64,000 nt of DNA from GCA-003244245 sp035606945 (GTDB lineage Bacteria; Actinomycetota; Actinomycetes; Mycobacteriales; Pseudonocardiaceae), in the NCBI GenBank assembly GCA_035606945.1, contig DATNDR010000079.1, forward strand, positions 1 through 64,000, read 5' to 3'. Below, one piece after another: positions 33,467 through 42,602 of the stretch. The position numbers and the translations under genes were made by a program. Under the pieces are notes generated by a model. The model saw only the letters and a list, made by a program, of their open reading frames with translations, was not told the origin of the DNA and ran no database searches. Positions within the stretch are counted from its first letter, which is position 1; every line of letters begins with the position of its first letter.

Positions 33467-35638
33467 ATGACCCGCACAGATCGAGAAACCTTCGCCCGGC
33501 GATGGGCGGAGGCGATCACCGGCACGAGCTACGTGTCGATGGGGCCCGACGAACTCGTCGCTCACCTCGTCGGCCTCGTCGACGCCATGGTCGCGGCGGT
33601 GCCGGCGCCCGAATTCGATCACAGCGCCGGTCGCCGGATCGGTGCCCGGCTCGTCGCTGCGCACTTCACCAGCACCGGCACGCTCAGCGAGACGCTGGCT
33701 CTGATCGTCGATCGATTACCCGATCTGCTGGGCTCGGAGCGGCCGGGCATCGACATCGCCGGCCGCATCGCCCAGCTGGCCGGCGACATCGCCGCGGGTT
33801 ACGCCGCAGCGCTGCGCGAGCGCAGCCTCGACGAGCAGGATTCGATCTATCGTGCGGCGCTGCGAGCGCGTAAGCAGGCCGAACACGCGCTGGCGTCCAG
33901 CGAGGCGCGGTTCCGGCAGGTGTTCTACTCCTCCCCGGTGGGCGTCGCGATCAGCGAGGCCACCGGAAAGATCATCCAGTGCAACCGGTCGCTGGAGGAC
34001 ATCCTCGACTACTCCCCGGGCGAGTTGTTGGGCCGCGATCTCAGCGAGCTGTTCTCGGCGAGTGATCGGTCGGCCATGCAGGAGCGCTACCGCGACTTGA
34101 TCAATGGGCGCAATCCCCGGTTGCGGGGCCGCTTCCCGCTGCGCCGCGTCGACGGTGAGCCCGTCTGGGCCAACCTGGACACCTCAGTGCTGCCCGATGC
34201 CGACTCCGAGCCCCGATACCTCGTAACGATGGTCGATGACATCACCGACTTGCAGCTGCTCGAGCAGCGCCTGCAGCACCAGACGCTCTACGACCTGCAG
34301 ACCGGCCTGCCGAACCGGCAGTTCTTCCTCACTCACCTGGAGAAAGTGCTCGCACGGCTGGAGCCGTCGGCCGTCGTTACACTGCTGCACCTGGATCTGG
34401 ACGGCTTTTCCGCGATCAACGACGGCCTGGGTTACAGCGCCGGTGACGAGCTGCTCGACGTCGTCGCCCGCCGGCTGGAAGGCGTGCTCGGCGACCGGCC
34501 GGGAATGGTGGCCCGGCTCGGCGCCGACGAGTACGCGATTCTCCTGGAGGCCCCGGATGACGTCGATGTACCAGTCGACGTCCCAGTCGACATCGAGGCC
34601 CTCGCGGAACAGATCAATGCCGAACTGGCCGAGCCGCACTACATCGGCGACGTCGGAATCGCGCTCACCGCGACGATCGGTGTCGCGCAGCTGCCGGTCG
34701 CCGGGTGCCGGCCCGAGGAGTTGATGCGCGCTGCCGGCGTCACGCTGCGCCGGCTGCACAACCAGGGCACCCGGCAGTGGGCCCCGTACGATCCCGACAC
34801 CGATCGTGCCGAACGCGTGGAACTCCAGCTGGCCGCCGCCATGCCCGGCGCACTGGAGAACGGCGAACTCGAGGTCACCTACCAGCCAGTGGTCACCTTG
34901 GCCGATCACCAACTGGTGGCCGTCGAAGCGGCCTTGAGCTGGGTGCACCCGCAGTACGGCCGGCTGCCCCACGAGCGGTGCGCGCACGCTGCTGAGCGGA
35001 CCGGCGCCGTGTACGCCATCGGCCGATGGCTCCTGCAGACCGCCGCCGAGCAGGCCGCCAGCTGGCAACAACAGGTGACCACCGTGCCACCGGTAGCGGT
35101 CAACCTCACCCCGTCCCAGGCCAGAGATCCCGATTTGATCGCCACCATCACCGCGGTCCTGGCCGAAACCGGCTTGGCGCCCGCGCAGCTGGAGCTGCGC
35201 GCGCCGGTCGCCGCCATCCGCGCTGACACCGGCGAACTGGCCGGCAGCAGCAGCGGCGTCGGGGGTGGCGGCGAGCAGGCCGAGGACAACCTGCGGGTGC
35301 TCGGCGAACTCGGCGTCCGCGCCGGGCTCTACGATTTCGCGGGCGGCATCGGCGCATTGCGCTGCGTGGCAGACCTGTCGCCGTGCACGGTGCGAATAGC
35401 CACGCTGGTATCCGAGCAAGTCGCCGATGGCTCATGCCCGATCCTGTCCCAGGCGACGCACACCGCGGTGCACCTGGTTCGGGGCGCCGGTGCCGACGTG
35501 ATCGCCTACCCGGTGGACACCGACAAGCAGGCCGCCTACCTCAGCTCGATCGGGGCCAACTGGGCTGCCGGCGCGCTGTTCGGCCCACCGGGACCACCCG
35601 AGTGCATCGAAATGCTGCTCACCGCTCAGGCCGGGTGA
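33467..35638 (+). CDS. PAS-GGDEF-EAL protein with degenerate catalytic motifs
   Basis: 723 aa. N-terminal helical region (1-145), PAS domain (about 150-265, ARFRQVFYSSPVGVAISEA), GGDEF domain (about 270-435) and EAL domain (about 450-715). The GGDEF signature reads GADEY. The EAL motif reads VEAALSW. In the EAL core the usual LELTE is LELRAP and the DDFGTGYSSL loop is YDFAGGIGAL, so several metal and catalytic residues are lost. Cyclase activity is uncertain, and phosphodiesterase activity is unlikely. It may be a c-di-GMP or GTP sensor. No membrane segment. Confidence 0.87.
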   Translation: MTRTDRETFARRWAEAITGTSYVSMGPDELVAHLVGLVDAMVAAVPAPEFDHSAGRRIGARLVAAHFTSTGTLSETLALIVDRLPDLLGSERPGIDIAGRIAQLAGDIAAGYAAALRERSLDEQDSIYRAALRARKQAEHALASSEARFRQVFYSSPVGVAISEATGKIIQCNRSLEDILDYSPGELLGRDLSELFSASDRSAMQERYRDLINGRNPRLRGRFPLRRVDGEPVWANLDTSVLPDADSEPRYLVTMVDDITDLQLLEQRLQHQTLYDLQTGLPNRQFFLTHLEKVLARLEPSAVVTLLHLDLDGFSAINDGLGYSAGDELLDVVARRLEGVLGDRPGMVARLGADEYAILLEAPDDVDVPVDVPVDIEALAEQINAELAEPHYIGDVGIALTATIGVAQLPVAGCRPEELMRAAGVTLRRLHNQGTRQWAPYDPDTDRAERVELQLAAAMPGALENGELEVTYQPVVTLADHQLVAVEAALSWVHPQYGRLPHERCAHAAERTGAVYAIGRWLLQTAAEQAASWQQQVTTVPPVAVNLTPSQARDPDLIATITAVLAETGLAPAQLELRAPVAAIRADTGELAGSSSGVGGGGEQAEDNLRVLGELGVRAGLYDFAGGIGALRCVADLSPCTVRIATLVSEQVADGSCPILSQATHTAVHLVRGAGADVIAYPVDTDKQAAYLSSIGANWAAGALFGPPGPPECIEMLLTAQAG

Positions 35639-35639
35639 G

Positions 35640-35963
35640 TCACGTCAATGACCGGCTCGACGGCGCCAGGTCGCCGAACAGGACCTCCCGAGCGAAGTAG
35701 GCGACCGCCCGCTTGAGGAGTTGGTTTTCCCTCTCCAGACGCCGTTTGTCCCGACGCAACGCAGCGAGCTCCCGTTTCTCCACGCTCGTCAGCCGGGAGT
35801 CACTGCCGTGATCGTCGATGTCGGCCTGCAGCACCCACCGGCGCAGGCACGACTCGCTGATCTCCAACCGCTGGGCCAGCGCAGCGATCGGGCGATCCCC
35901 GCGACGAGCCAGCTCCACAGCTCGGCGGCGGAACTCAGGCGGGTGATGGGCGGCCATGATCAT
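35640..35963 (-). CDS. IS3-family transposase OrfA (lone, element truncated)
   Basis: About 107 aa from ATG at 35963. HTH_Tnp_1 domain: AAHHPPEFRRRAVELARRGD, then LAQRLEISESCLRRWVLQAD, followed by a leucine-zipper-like segment (LERENQLLKRAVAYFARE). OrfA of IS3 elements needs OrfB for transposition, but no OrfB is encoded: the next bases belong to the end of the EAL gene. The open frame continues upstream to 36116 without similarity. Confidence 0.8.
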   Translation of the reverse strand: MIMAAHHPPEFRRRAVELARRGDRPIAALAQRLEISESCLRRWVLQADIDDHGSDSRLTSVEKRELAALRRDKRRLERENQLLKRAVAYFAREVLFGDLAPSSRSLT

Positions 35964-36069
35964 GCGGCCTCTGTCCGGAAGCGACTGTGGCACCACACAC
36001 GGCGCGGCGCGGCACCCCGGACTGCGAGACGGGTTGCGGCCCGCGGACACCACTGTCTTCGGTGAGCTG

Positions 36070-36174
36070 TTCGTCAGCTCGTACGCCCAGTATCCGGCGT
36101 CGGACCGGGTCACCAAGGCAGTCGAACGCAGCCACCCACCGACTGTCGCACCCTCTCCACCCGCTAGTCAACAC
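36070..36174 (-). pseudogene. ArsR-family regulator N-terminal fragment beside the IS3 remnant
   Basis: Translation WVAAFDCLGDPVRRRILGVR matches the start of ArsR-type winged-helix regulators (FDxLxDPxRRRIL). The rest of the domain is missing where the IS3 remnant begins. This suggests insertion and later deletion. Short match, so moderate confidence. Confidence 0.5.
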
Positions 36175-36317
36175 AAAATCCGCTGATGCGTTTACTCAAG
36201 TCAGATTTCTCCAGTTATGCGCTTTTAAGATGCATCTAACCCCCGCATCCGCGAACTCCCAGCTCCCCGCCGCCACCCGCCGCAGCAGCTCGGATAGCGT
36301 CGTCTTGACCTCGTGGA
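36175..36317. other. AT-richer intergenic remnant
   Basis: Non-coding stretch between the ArsR fragment and the methyltransferase stop codon. No clear signals. Confidence 0.35.
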
Positions 36318-37358
36318 CTAAGTCGATTCAGACGCCGGGCGCCGGCCCACGATCATGCGTATCGGCACACCCGGCGCCGCGGGGAGCACCTGGATGCGTT
36401 CGTACGCCGCGGCTCGCAGCATCTCGGCGGCATGATCGGCAAACAGCTTCCCGCTGCCGAACAGCAGGCCTATCAGGCGCTGGACCGCGGGCTGCAGCCC
36501 TGTCCCATCAGCGGCCATGGATCCGAGCACCACCCATCCGCCGGGGCGCAGGGCGGCGCGCACCCGGTGCAGTCCCTGCGCCGCCACGTCGGCGGGCATG
36601 AACATCACCGGTACCCATGCCAGGTCGTAGCGGTTCTCATCGGCCAGCTGCTGCACCAGTCCCGGGCGCAGCTCGATCCGGTCACCCAAACCGGCTCCAG
36701 CGATGTTGCGCCGGGCCAGCTCCAGCGCCGTGTCGAACGGATCGAGACCGACGACGTGCAGAGCCGGGAACTGCTCGCACATCGCAATGGCCAGCCGCCC
36801 GACCCCCGTCCCGACGTCGAGGAAACTGGCGGTGGGCGCGTCCAAGGCCGCGCAAAGCCCGTCCAAAGCGGGGAACAGCCGCTCGGCCCAGATCGGGACT
36901 GGCTCCACCGACCGCATGCCCCACGCCTGGAGCAGGTCCGGATCGGAGTAGTGCCACCCATGCGCGGCCGCGCCGCCAGCACGAAACCGCGCCACGAGCT
37001 CGGCCGCCAGCAACGGGGTGGCCCGCAGGTCCGCGCGGAGGAACTGCTGCGGCGGGCCGCTGGTGTACGCCGACAGGCCAGGCGTGCAAACGAACGAGTC
37101 TCCGTCGACCTCGACCAGGTCGAGCGCCACGAGAACGTCGAGCACCGCCTCGACCAGGGCCTCGGACGTCCCGGTCCGGGCGCTGATCTGCGCCGGGGTC
37201 TGCGGGGTGGCGAGCTCGTCGAGGACGCCACCCTCGACGGCGGCCGCGAGCGCGGAGAAGGCCCACACCGACAAGCCAAGCTCCAGGATCCGCTGCCGCT
37301 CCTGAGCCCCTGCAAGCAGCGGGCGCGCGCCGACCGGCGCGTCGTGCTCTGCACTCAT
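36318..37358 (-). CDS. Class I SAM-dependent methyltransferase (O-methyltransferase type)
   Basis: 346 aa from ATG at 37358 behind TGAGGGGACAG. An N-terminal winged-helix dimerisation domain (LAAAVEGGVLDELATPQTPA, typical of plant/actinobacterial small-molecule methyltransferases) is followed by the Rossmann fold: FLDVGTGVGRLAIAM (motif I), VVGLDPFDTALELARRN, and LRPGGWVVLGS. Substrate unknown. No biosynthetic gene cluster is adjacent. Confidence 0.85.
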   Translation of the reverse strand: MSAEHDAPVGARPLLAGAQERQRILELGLSVWAFSALAAAVEGGVLDELATPQTPAQISARTGTSEALVEAVLDVLVALDLVEVDGDSFVCTPGLSAYTSGPPQQFLRADLRATPLLAAELVARFRAGGAAAHGWHYSDPDLLQAWGMRSVEPVPIWAERLFPALDGLCAALDAPTASFLDVGTGVGRLAIAMCEQFPALHVVGLDPFDTALELARRNIAGAGLGDRIELRPGLVQQLADENRYDLAWVPVMFMPADVAAQGLHRVRAALRPGGWVVLGSMAADGTGLQPAVQRLIGLLFGSGKLFADHAAEMLRAAAYERIQVLPAAPGVPIRMIVGRRPASEST

Positions 37359-37515
37359 CGCTTCTGTCCCCTCACCAGGCGTCGGCCCCCTTCCCACCGC
37401 GCGGTGGGTGCTCGCTAAGCGGGCCCTGGAGCGGATAGGGGGCGATTGTCTGCGCCGGTCAGGTGGCCCGGCTGTCAGCTAAGCGACATCGGCGGTGTCG
37501 GCTCACCGACACCGG

Positions 37516-40500
37516 TCAGGTTCGCCACTCGATGCGGGTTCCCCGGTCGGGCTGGTAGGAGCAAAAGTAGCCGGTACGCACCGTCGCCGCCAAATGAGCT
37601 CCCAGCCCCGGGTGCGCCTGCTCGATCCGCCGCACGCAGGTCCGCAGCGACTTGCCGACGTTCTCGCGCGCGCGTCGCGGCGGCGAGTTGGTTTCCGCGG
37701 CCAGGTCGACAACGTGAAATTGACGGCCGGGAGCGGTCAGCAATGTCTGCAGGTATTGCAGGCCCTTGGTGTCCTTGAGCCGGATGACGATCCGCTGGAA
37801 ACCGATGGTCCAGTATTCCCCCTCGCGACGGAACACGGCGGCCGAGTCGGCGAGCAGGTCGAGCTGTGAGTCCAGCCATCCGGGATCCGCAGGCATCCCC
37901 GCCCTGGCCGCGACGACCTCGTCGTAGAGCTGGTTCATACCCAGCTGCTGGGCCGTTTCCAGGGCATCCGCGAGCAGCTGCCTGGCGCGCTGGCGATCCA
38001 GGGTGGCGCCCCGGCGGGCGAGCATGGCGCCGTAGGCACCTTGGGTCAAGGCCAGGTAGGGCCGTGAGCCGATCCGTTCGCTGGCCTCGAGGGCGACCTC
38101 GAAGTGGCGGGCGGCCGCGTCGAAGCGCGACAGGGCCGCAGCGAGCACGCCGAGGTAGTAGGCCACAGGTCCCCCCGCGGCAACGGCGTCTCGTCCGGCC
38201 AAAGTCCAGCGGGCTTCGTAGGGGCGAACGAGGTCGTAGATGACCGCGCCCTCCCGGGGGGCTCCGGCGTGGGCGGCCAGCAACGCGACACACGTACCTG
38301 TCATAGACAGCCAGAATGGCGGCGGCATCCGGTCTCGAGCCCGCCAGATCAGGGGAAAGGCTTCTTTGATGCCAGTCCGGTCGCCGGCGAGGCAGACGAA
38401 GCCCATGTGCACCAGCCTCGCGAGCTCGGGTGGATGTTCGCGCCCTGCGGGCTCGAAATAGGCGGCGGCCTCCCGGGGGCGTCCCTGCAAAGCCCGCAAC
38501 AGCGCCATCTGGACGTGGTGCGAGATCCGCACGTTGACGTCCCCAACCTGCTCGCCGAGCGCCAGCGAGCGCTGAGCGAAGGCCTCCGCGTCGGCGAATT
38601 TCCCGCGCAGCATCGCCTGCGTCGCACGGAACATCAGCGAGTGGGCGACGAAATGGGGGTACCCGACTCGCCGGGCCAGCTCCTCGTGTACGTCGACCTC
38701 GCGATCAGCTCCCGGTGCGTCGCCGATCTCGAACAGATCTGCCATCCGCCAGACGTGTCCGGTGATCTCCAGCGTGACGTCGCCGGCTTGCCGGGCGAGC
38801 TCGATGATCTCGGCCGACAGGACCACCCGTTCTTCGACGTTGTCGGGCCCCCACACCGCCAGGTGACGGGCGTGCAGGGCATAGGCCAGCGTCGGACCGT
38901 CCCCCAGCCGGCGGGCCAACTGCACCGACGCGCGGCTCAACGAGTCCCGGCGGGGCAGCGAATCGAACGGCGACAGGTACAGGGCGGTGGCCAGCCGGGC
39001 CAGCACCCGCACCTTGAGCAGGCTTTGCTGGTCACCCAGTGCGGCCAGCGCCTCGTCGAGGATCTGCACTTTGGCCGGGTCGTAAGACCAGGCCTCCATG
39101 TAGGCACCGCCGTAGCCGACCTCGCCTACCCGCAGCGCCGCCTCCGCCAGCCGATCCGGGTCCTGGAACTGCCGGGCCAGCGAGGTGGCGGCCTGGAACG
39201 TCGCGCTGGCCTCCGAGACGTGACCGGCCCACCACTGCGCATCACCCAATGCCAGCAGCAGGTCGAAGCGCTTGACCGCGGCCTCCGGGTCGATCGCCGC
39301 CGCCCGTTCCAGCGCGGCCCGCAGATTCGGCAGTTCGGTGGCCAGGCGTTGCAGGATGGGGTCGTCCCGGCCGGCCCGCAGCACCGCCGGTTCGGCCCGC
39401 TCCGCCAGCCCGACGTAGTAGGCGAAGTGGCGCTGAGCCACCGCGTCGAGTTCGCCGGCTTCGGCCAGCCGCGCGGCGCCGTACTGGCGGACCGTCTCCA
39501 GCAACCCGTACCGCACCTCGGCACCGTGTTCTGCGGTGGTGACCAGGGACTGGTCGACCAGGCCGGTCAGCAGGTCCACGACGGCGCAGCGGTCAATGCC
39601 CCCGAGGTCGCTGCCGGCACACACCCGCTCGGCGGCGTCCAACGTCCACCCACCGGTGAAGACCGCCAGCCGCCGCAGCAGCGCCCGCTCGGCCTCGCTG
39701 AGCAGCTCGTAGCTCCAGTCGATGGAGGCCTGCAGGGTGCGCTGGCGCGGCACGGCCGCCCGGGTGCCACCGGTGAGCAGCTGGAATCGGTCGCCGAGGC
39801 GGTGGGCGATCTGTGCAGACGCCAGCATCCGCACCCGCGCGGCGGCCAGCTCGATGGCCAGCGGGATACCGTCGAGCTCCCGGCAGATCTGCGCGATACC
39901 CGGCGCGTTCGCCAGGGAGAGCTCGAAATCGGGCCGCACCTGCCTGGCCCGGTCGACGAACAGCCGCACCGCGTCGGATTCTCGAAGCACCTCGAGTGGC
40001 GCACGGTAGGACTCGGCGGGCAAGGACATCGACGGCACTCGCCACGCCGTCTCACCTGGCACGCCCAGCGGCGCCCGGCTGGTCGCCAGCACCGTCAGCG
40101 AGGGGCACCCGCGCAGCAACGCCTCGGCGAGCTGCGCGCAGGCGCTCGGCAGGTGCTCGCAGTTGTCGAGAATGATCAGCGCGCGGCGGGCGCGCAGGTA
40201 GGCGACGAGCGTGCCCAGCGGACCCTGACCGGGCAGTTCCCGCACCCCGATCGCGGCAATCACCGCGGCCGGCACGAATGCGGCGTCCTCCAGCCGGGCG
40301 AGCTCGACCCACCACACGCCGTCGAGGTGGCCGTCCAACGTGGCGGCGGCAACGTGGCGGGCCAGGCGGGTCTTGCCACAGCCGCCCGCGCCGGTGATGG
40401 TCAGCAGCCGCACCTGACCGAGCAGCTCGGAAAGCTCCGCCAGCTCCGTGGACCGGCCGATGAAGCTGGTCAGCTCGGCCGGCAGGTTCGTGGACACGGT

Positions 40501-41094
40501 GCCCAGCGAGCGCAGTGGCGGAAACCCGGTGGTCAGGTCGGGGTGAGCCAGCCCGAACACGTGCTCCGGCTGGCCGAGATCGCGCAGCCGGTGCACGCCC
40601 AGGTCGGCCAGCTCGGCGCCGTCGGGAAGCTGGTCGCCAACGAGATCCCGGGTCGTTTTGGACAGCACCACCTGGCCGCCGTGGGCCACCGCACGCAGCC
40701 GGGCGCAGCGGTTCACCGCCGGCCCGAAGTAATTCACCTCGTCACGCAGCTGCGCCTGTGCGGTGTGCAATGCGATGCGCAACTTCAGCGCCGCACCCTC
40801 CGGCCAGCGCTCGGCACAAAAGGCTCGCTGGATATCCAGTGCGGCGGCCAGCGCGTGGGACGCGCACGCGAACGCCGCCACCACGCTGTCGCCCTCGCCC
40901 TGCTCTACCGGCCGCACTCCACCATGCAGCGTGATTGCCACGTCGAGCAGTTGGTAGTGGCGCCGGATCGCGGCACCCATCGCTTCCGGGGCGGACTCCC
41001 ACAGAAATGTCGAGCCCTCAACGTCGGTCAGCAGGAATGTCACCGTGCCGACCGGCAAGTAAGCGGTCCCCTGCTCGACATTGCGCATGTCCAC
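37516..41094 (-). CDS. Class III nucleotidyl cyclase-ATPase-TPR regulatory protein
   Basis: 1192 aa from GTG at 41094 (GGAG 8 nt upstream; ATG at 41088 is an alternative). The N-terminal cyclase domain (16-180) has both metal Asp residues (D24 in LTDVEGST and D69 in GEGDSVVAAF) and the transition-state pair N128/R132 in AVNRCARLRA, so it may be active. An NTPase domain has Walker A TGAGGCGKTRLA at 234-245. TPR-like repeats fill the rest. The conserved C-terminal domain starts EGEYWTIGFQRIVIRLKDTK and includes GLQYLQTLL. Mycobacteria encode similar proteins. It is divergent from a Crp/Fnr regulator, which might respond to its product. Confidence 0.87.
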   Translation of the reverse strand: MDMRNVEQGTAYLPVGTVTFLLTDVEGSTFLWESAPEAMGAAIRRHYQLLDVAITLHGGVRPVEQGEGDSVVAAFACASHALAAALDIQRAFCAERWPEGAALKLRIALHTAQAQLRDEVNYFGPAVNRCARLRAVAHGGQVVLSKTTRDLVGDQLPDGAELADLGVHRLRDLGQPEHVFGLAHPDLTTGFPPLRSLGTVSTNLPAELTSFIGRSTELAELSELLGQVRLLTITGAGGCGKTRLARHVAAATLDGHLDGVWWVELARLEDAAFVPAAVIAAIGVRELPGQGPLGTLVAYLRARRALIILDNCEHLPSACAQLAEALLRGCPSLTVLATSRAPLGVPGETAWRVPSMSLPAESYRAPLEVLRESDAVRLFVDRARQVRPDFELSLANAPGIAQICRELDGIPLAIELAAARVRMLASAQIAHRLGDRFQLLTGGTRAAVPRQRTLQASIDWSYELLSEAERALLRRLAVFTGGWTLDAAERVCAGSDLGGIDRCAVVDLLTGLVDQSLVTTAEHGAEVRYGLLETVRQYGAARLAEAGELDAVAQRHFAYYVGLAERAEPAVLRAGRDDPILQRLATELPNLRAALERAAAIDPEAAVKRFDLLLALGDAQWWAGHVSEASATFQAATSLARQFQDPDRLAEAALRVGEVGYGGAYMEAWSYDPAKVQILDEALAALGDQQSLLKVRVLARLATALYLSPFDSLPRRDSLSRASVQLARRLGDGPTLAYALHARHLAVWGPDNVEERVVLSAEIIELARQAGDVTLEITGHVWRMADLFEIGDAPGADREVDVHEELARRVGYPHFVAHSLMFRATQAMLRGKFADAEAFAQRSLALGEQVGDVNVRISHHVQMALLRALQGRPREAAAYFEPAGREHPPELARLVHMGFVCLAGDRTGIKEAFPLIWRARDRMPPPFWLSMTGTCVALLAAHAGAPREGAVIYDLVRPYEARWTLAGRDAVAAGGPVAYYLGVLAAALSRFDAAARHFEVALEASERIGSRPYLALTQGAYGAMLARRGATLDRQRARQLLADALETAQQLGMNQLYDEVVAARAGMPADPGWLDSQLDLLADSAAVFRREGEYWTIGFQRIVIRLKDTKGLQYLQTLLTAPGRQFHVVDLAAETNSPPRRARENVGKSLRTCVRRIEQAHPGLGAHLAATVRTGYFCSYQPDRGTRIEWRT

Positions 41095-41246
41095 TGGGGT
41101 TTCTCCCACTGCGGCGGGCCGACCCGTCCGGCCCGGGCACCCGCGACAGTGTGCCACCGCCGCGGCCGGTGTGTATACGAGAAATATGCGCCGGTGGCGC
41201 AGGCTTAGACTTCTGCGCAGACTCACTGCGAAAGCTGGGGTTCTCG
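41095..41246. promoter_or_regulatory. Shared promoter region of cyclase and Crp-like genes
   Basis: A 152-bp space between divergent genes. No exact Crp-type palindrome (TGTGA-N6-TCACA) was seen. Co-regulation is inferred from layout only. Confidence 0.3.
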
Positions 41247-41957
41247 ATGAAAGCCGAGCAAGCGGCCTCGCTGCTGGCACGAACGTCGCTGTTCGCAGAT
41301 CTCGATGAATCCGAACTCCTGGGACTCGGTGCGTGCGCGCGCCGGCGCACATACAGTAAGGGGGAGTTCATATTTCACCAAGGCGATCCCGGTGATGCGG
41401 TGTTCGTGCTGACGGAAGGCAGGGTCAAAGTCATCTTCGCCTCGGAGGACGGCGACGAGATGATCCTCGCGACGCTGCAACCACCGAACTTCTTCGGGGA
41501 ACTGGCGCTCATCGACGGCGGGCCTCGTTCGGCGTCGATCCAGACTCTCGAGCCCACCACCGTACTGACCCTCACTCGAGCGACGCTGCTGGACCTCATG
41601 GCCAGGCGGCCCGCCGTCACCGACCTCATCCTGCGCTCCCTCGGCAGGCTGGTGCGCCTCATGATCGCCCAAGCAAGTGATCTGGTATTCATGGACCTGC
41701 ACGGCAGGGTCGCCAAGCTGCTGCTCCGGCTGATCGGGGAACCCACCGGCCAACCGGGTGAACACTTATCACTCGACCTCAAGATGACCCAGTCGGACCT
41801 CGCTGCCATGGTCGGCGGATCCCGCCAAAGCGTGAACCACATCCTGCATGAATTCGAGCGCAGAGGATATCTACGCCTCGAGGGACCTAGGTTGATCGTG
41901 AAAGATCTCGAAGCGCTACGCCGGCGGGCCGGTTCGCCTGTTTCCCAAGACGGATGA
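41247..41957 (+). CDS. Crp/Fnr-family transcription factor
   Basis: 236 aa from ATG at 41247. A cyclic-nucleotide-binding jelly roll (residues 15-125) includes IFHQGDPGDAVFVLTEGRVK and the phosphate-binding cassette FFGELALIDGGPRSAS with the expected Glu and Arg-Ser, supporting cAMP binding. The C-terminal winged helix has MTQSDLAAMVGGSRQSVNHI and LHEFERRGYLRLEG. No FNR-type cysteine cluster. It is divergent from the cyclase-ATPase gene. Confidence 0.88.
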   Translation: MKAEQAASLLARTSLFADLDESELLGLGACARRRTYSKGEFIFHQGDPGDAVFVLTEGRVKVIFASEDGDEMILATLQPPNFFGELALIDGGPRSASIQTLEPTTVLTLTRATLLDLMARRPAVTDLILRSLGRLVRLMIAQASDLVFMDLHGRVAKLLLRLIGEPTGQPGEHLSLDLKMTQSDLAAMVGGSRQSVNHILHEFERRGYLRLEGPRLIVKDLEALRRRAGSPVSQDG

Positions 41958-42145
41958 GCCGGTCCGTCGCAATGCCGCTTCCGCAACAGGCGACACTGAG
42001 CAGGTATAGCCCTCGGTGATGCCCCAGTCTGGGTACCCCCAGCGGGTTCTTGCGCCGGGCTGGTTTCGTTGGTTCCATGGAAAAGCGTGAGCAATGGAGG
42101 TCACGAATGCAGATCCGGGCTCGCCGAGCGGTGGTCGCGTAGTCG

Positions 42146-42565
42146 ATGGTGACGACTGAGGATGCCCGCTGGCTTGCCGGCTATCTCCGCAAGATGGTGT
42201 CCGGCCGACCAGCGGCGTGGGCCGGCAGTGACTTAACGTTATCTCAGCTGATCGCGCTGCACATTATCAGCGCGAAGGCTCCCATGACGCTGCTGTCGCT
42301 GTCTGAGTCCTTGGGCACCCGGCCACCGGCCACCTCTGCGATGGTTGATCGGCTCGCCCGGGCCGGACTGGTCCGCCGCACGCCGGACCCCGACGATCTG
42401 CGCCGCGTCGTACTGGCCGTGACCGGCAAGACAGCGCAGATGATCGGGAAGATCGATCCGGACACCGCCCGCCGCTTGCAGTCAGTGCTGACCACGATGG
42501 GCTCGGCGGCCCAGCGGCTCCTCACCGAGGTCATCAGAGACACCGCGCGGCGCCTGGCCCGGTAA
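42146..42565 (+). CDS. MarR-family transcriptional regulator
   Basis: 139 aa. Winged HTH: LTLSQLIALHIISAKAPMTL, ESLGTRPPATSAMVDRLARA and wing DPDDLRRVVLAVTGKT. Short N- and C-terminal helices for dimerisation. Precedes the S9 peptidase gene by about 40 bp in the same direction, so it may control it. Confidence 0.87.
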   Translation: MVTTEDARWLAGYLRKMVSGRPAAWAGSDLTLSQLIALHIISAKAPMTLLSLSESLGTRPPATSAMVDRLARAGLVRRTPDPDDLRRVVLAVTGKTAQMIGKIDPDTARRLQSVLTTMGSAAQRLLTEVIRDTARRLAR

Positions 42566-42602
42566 CGCGCTGACGCACCGAAGTTGATACGGCGTGGTGC
42601 CG

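Noticed and set aside
35964..36116. N-terminal extension of the OrfA frame
   Set aside because: The extra residues lack similarity to IS3 OrfA and overlap the ArsR remnant in another frame.
38104..41208. A 1034-codon plus-strand open frame
   Set aside because: It is antisense to the cyclase-ATPase gene, has low-complexity Arg/Gln/Gly composition and no domain similarity.
41095..41246. A Crp operator in the cyclase/Crp intergenic region
   Set aside because: No TGTGA-N6-TCACA-like palindrome could be found by eye.
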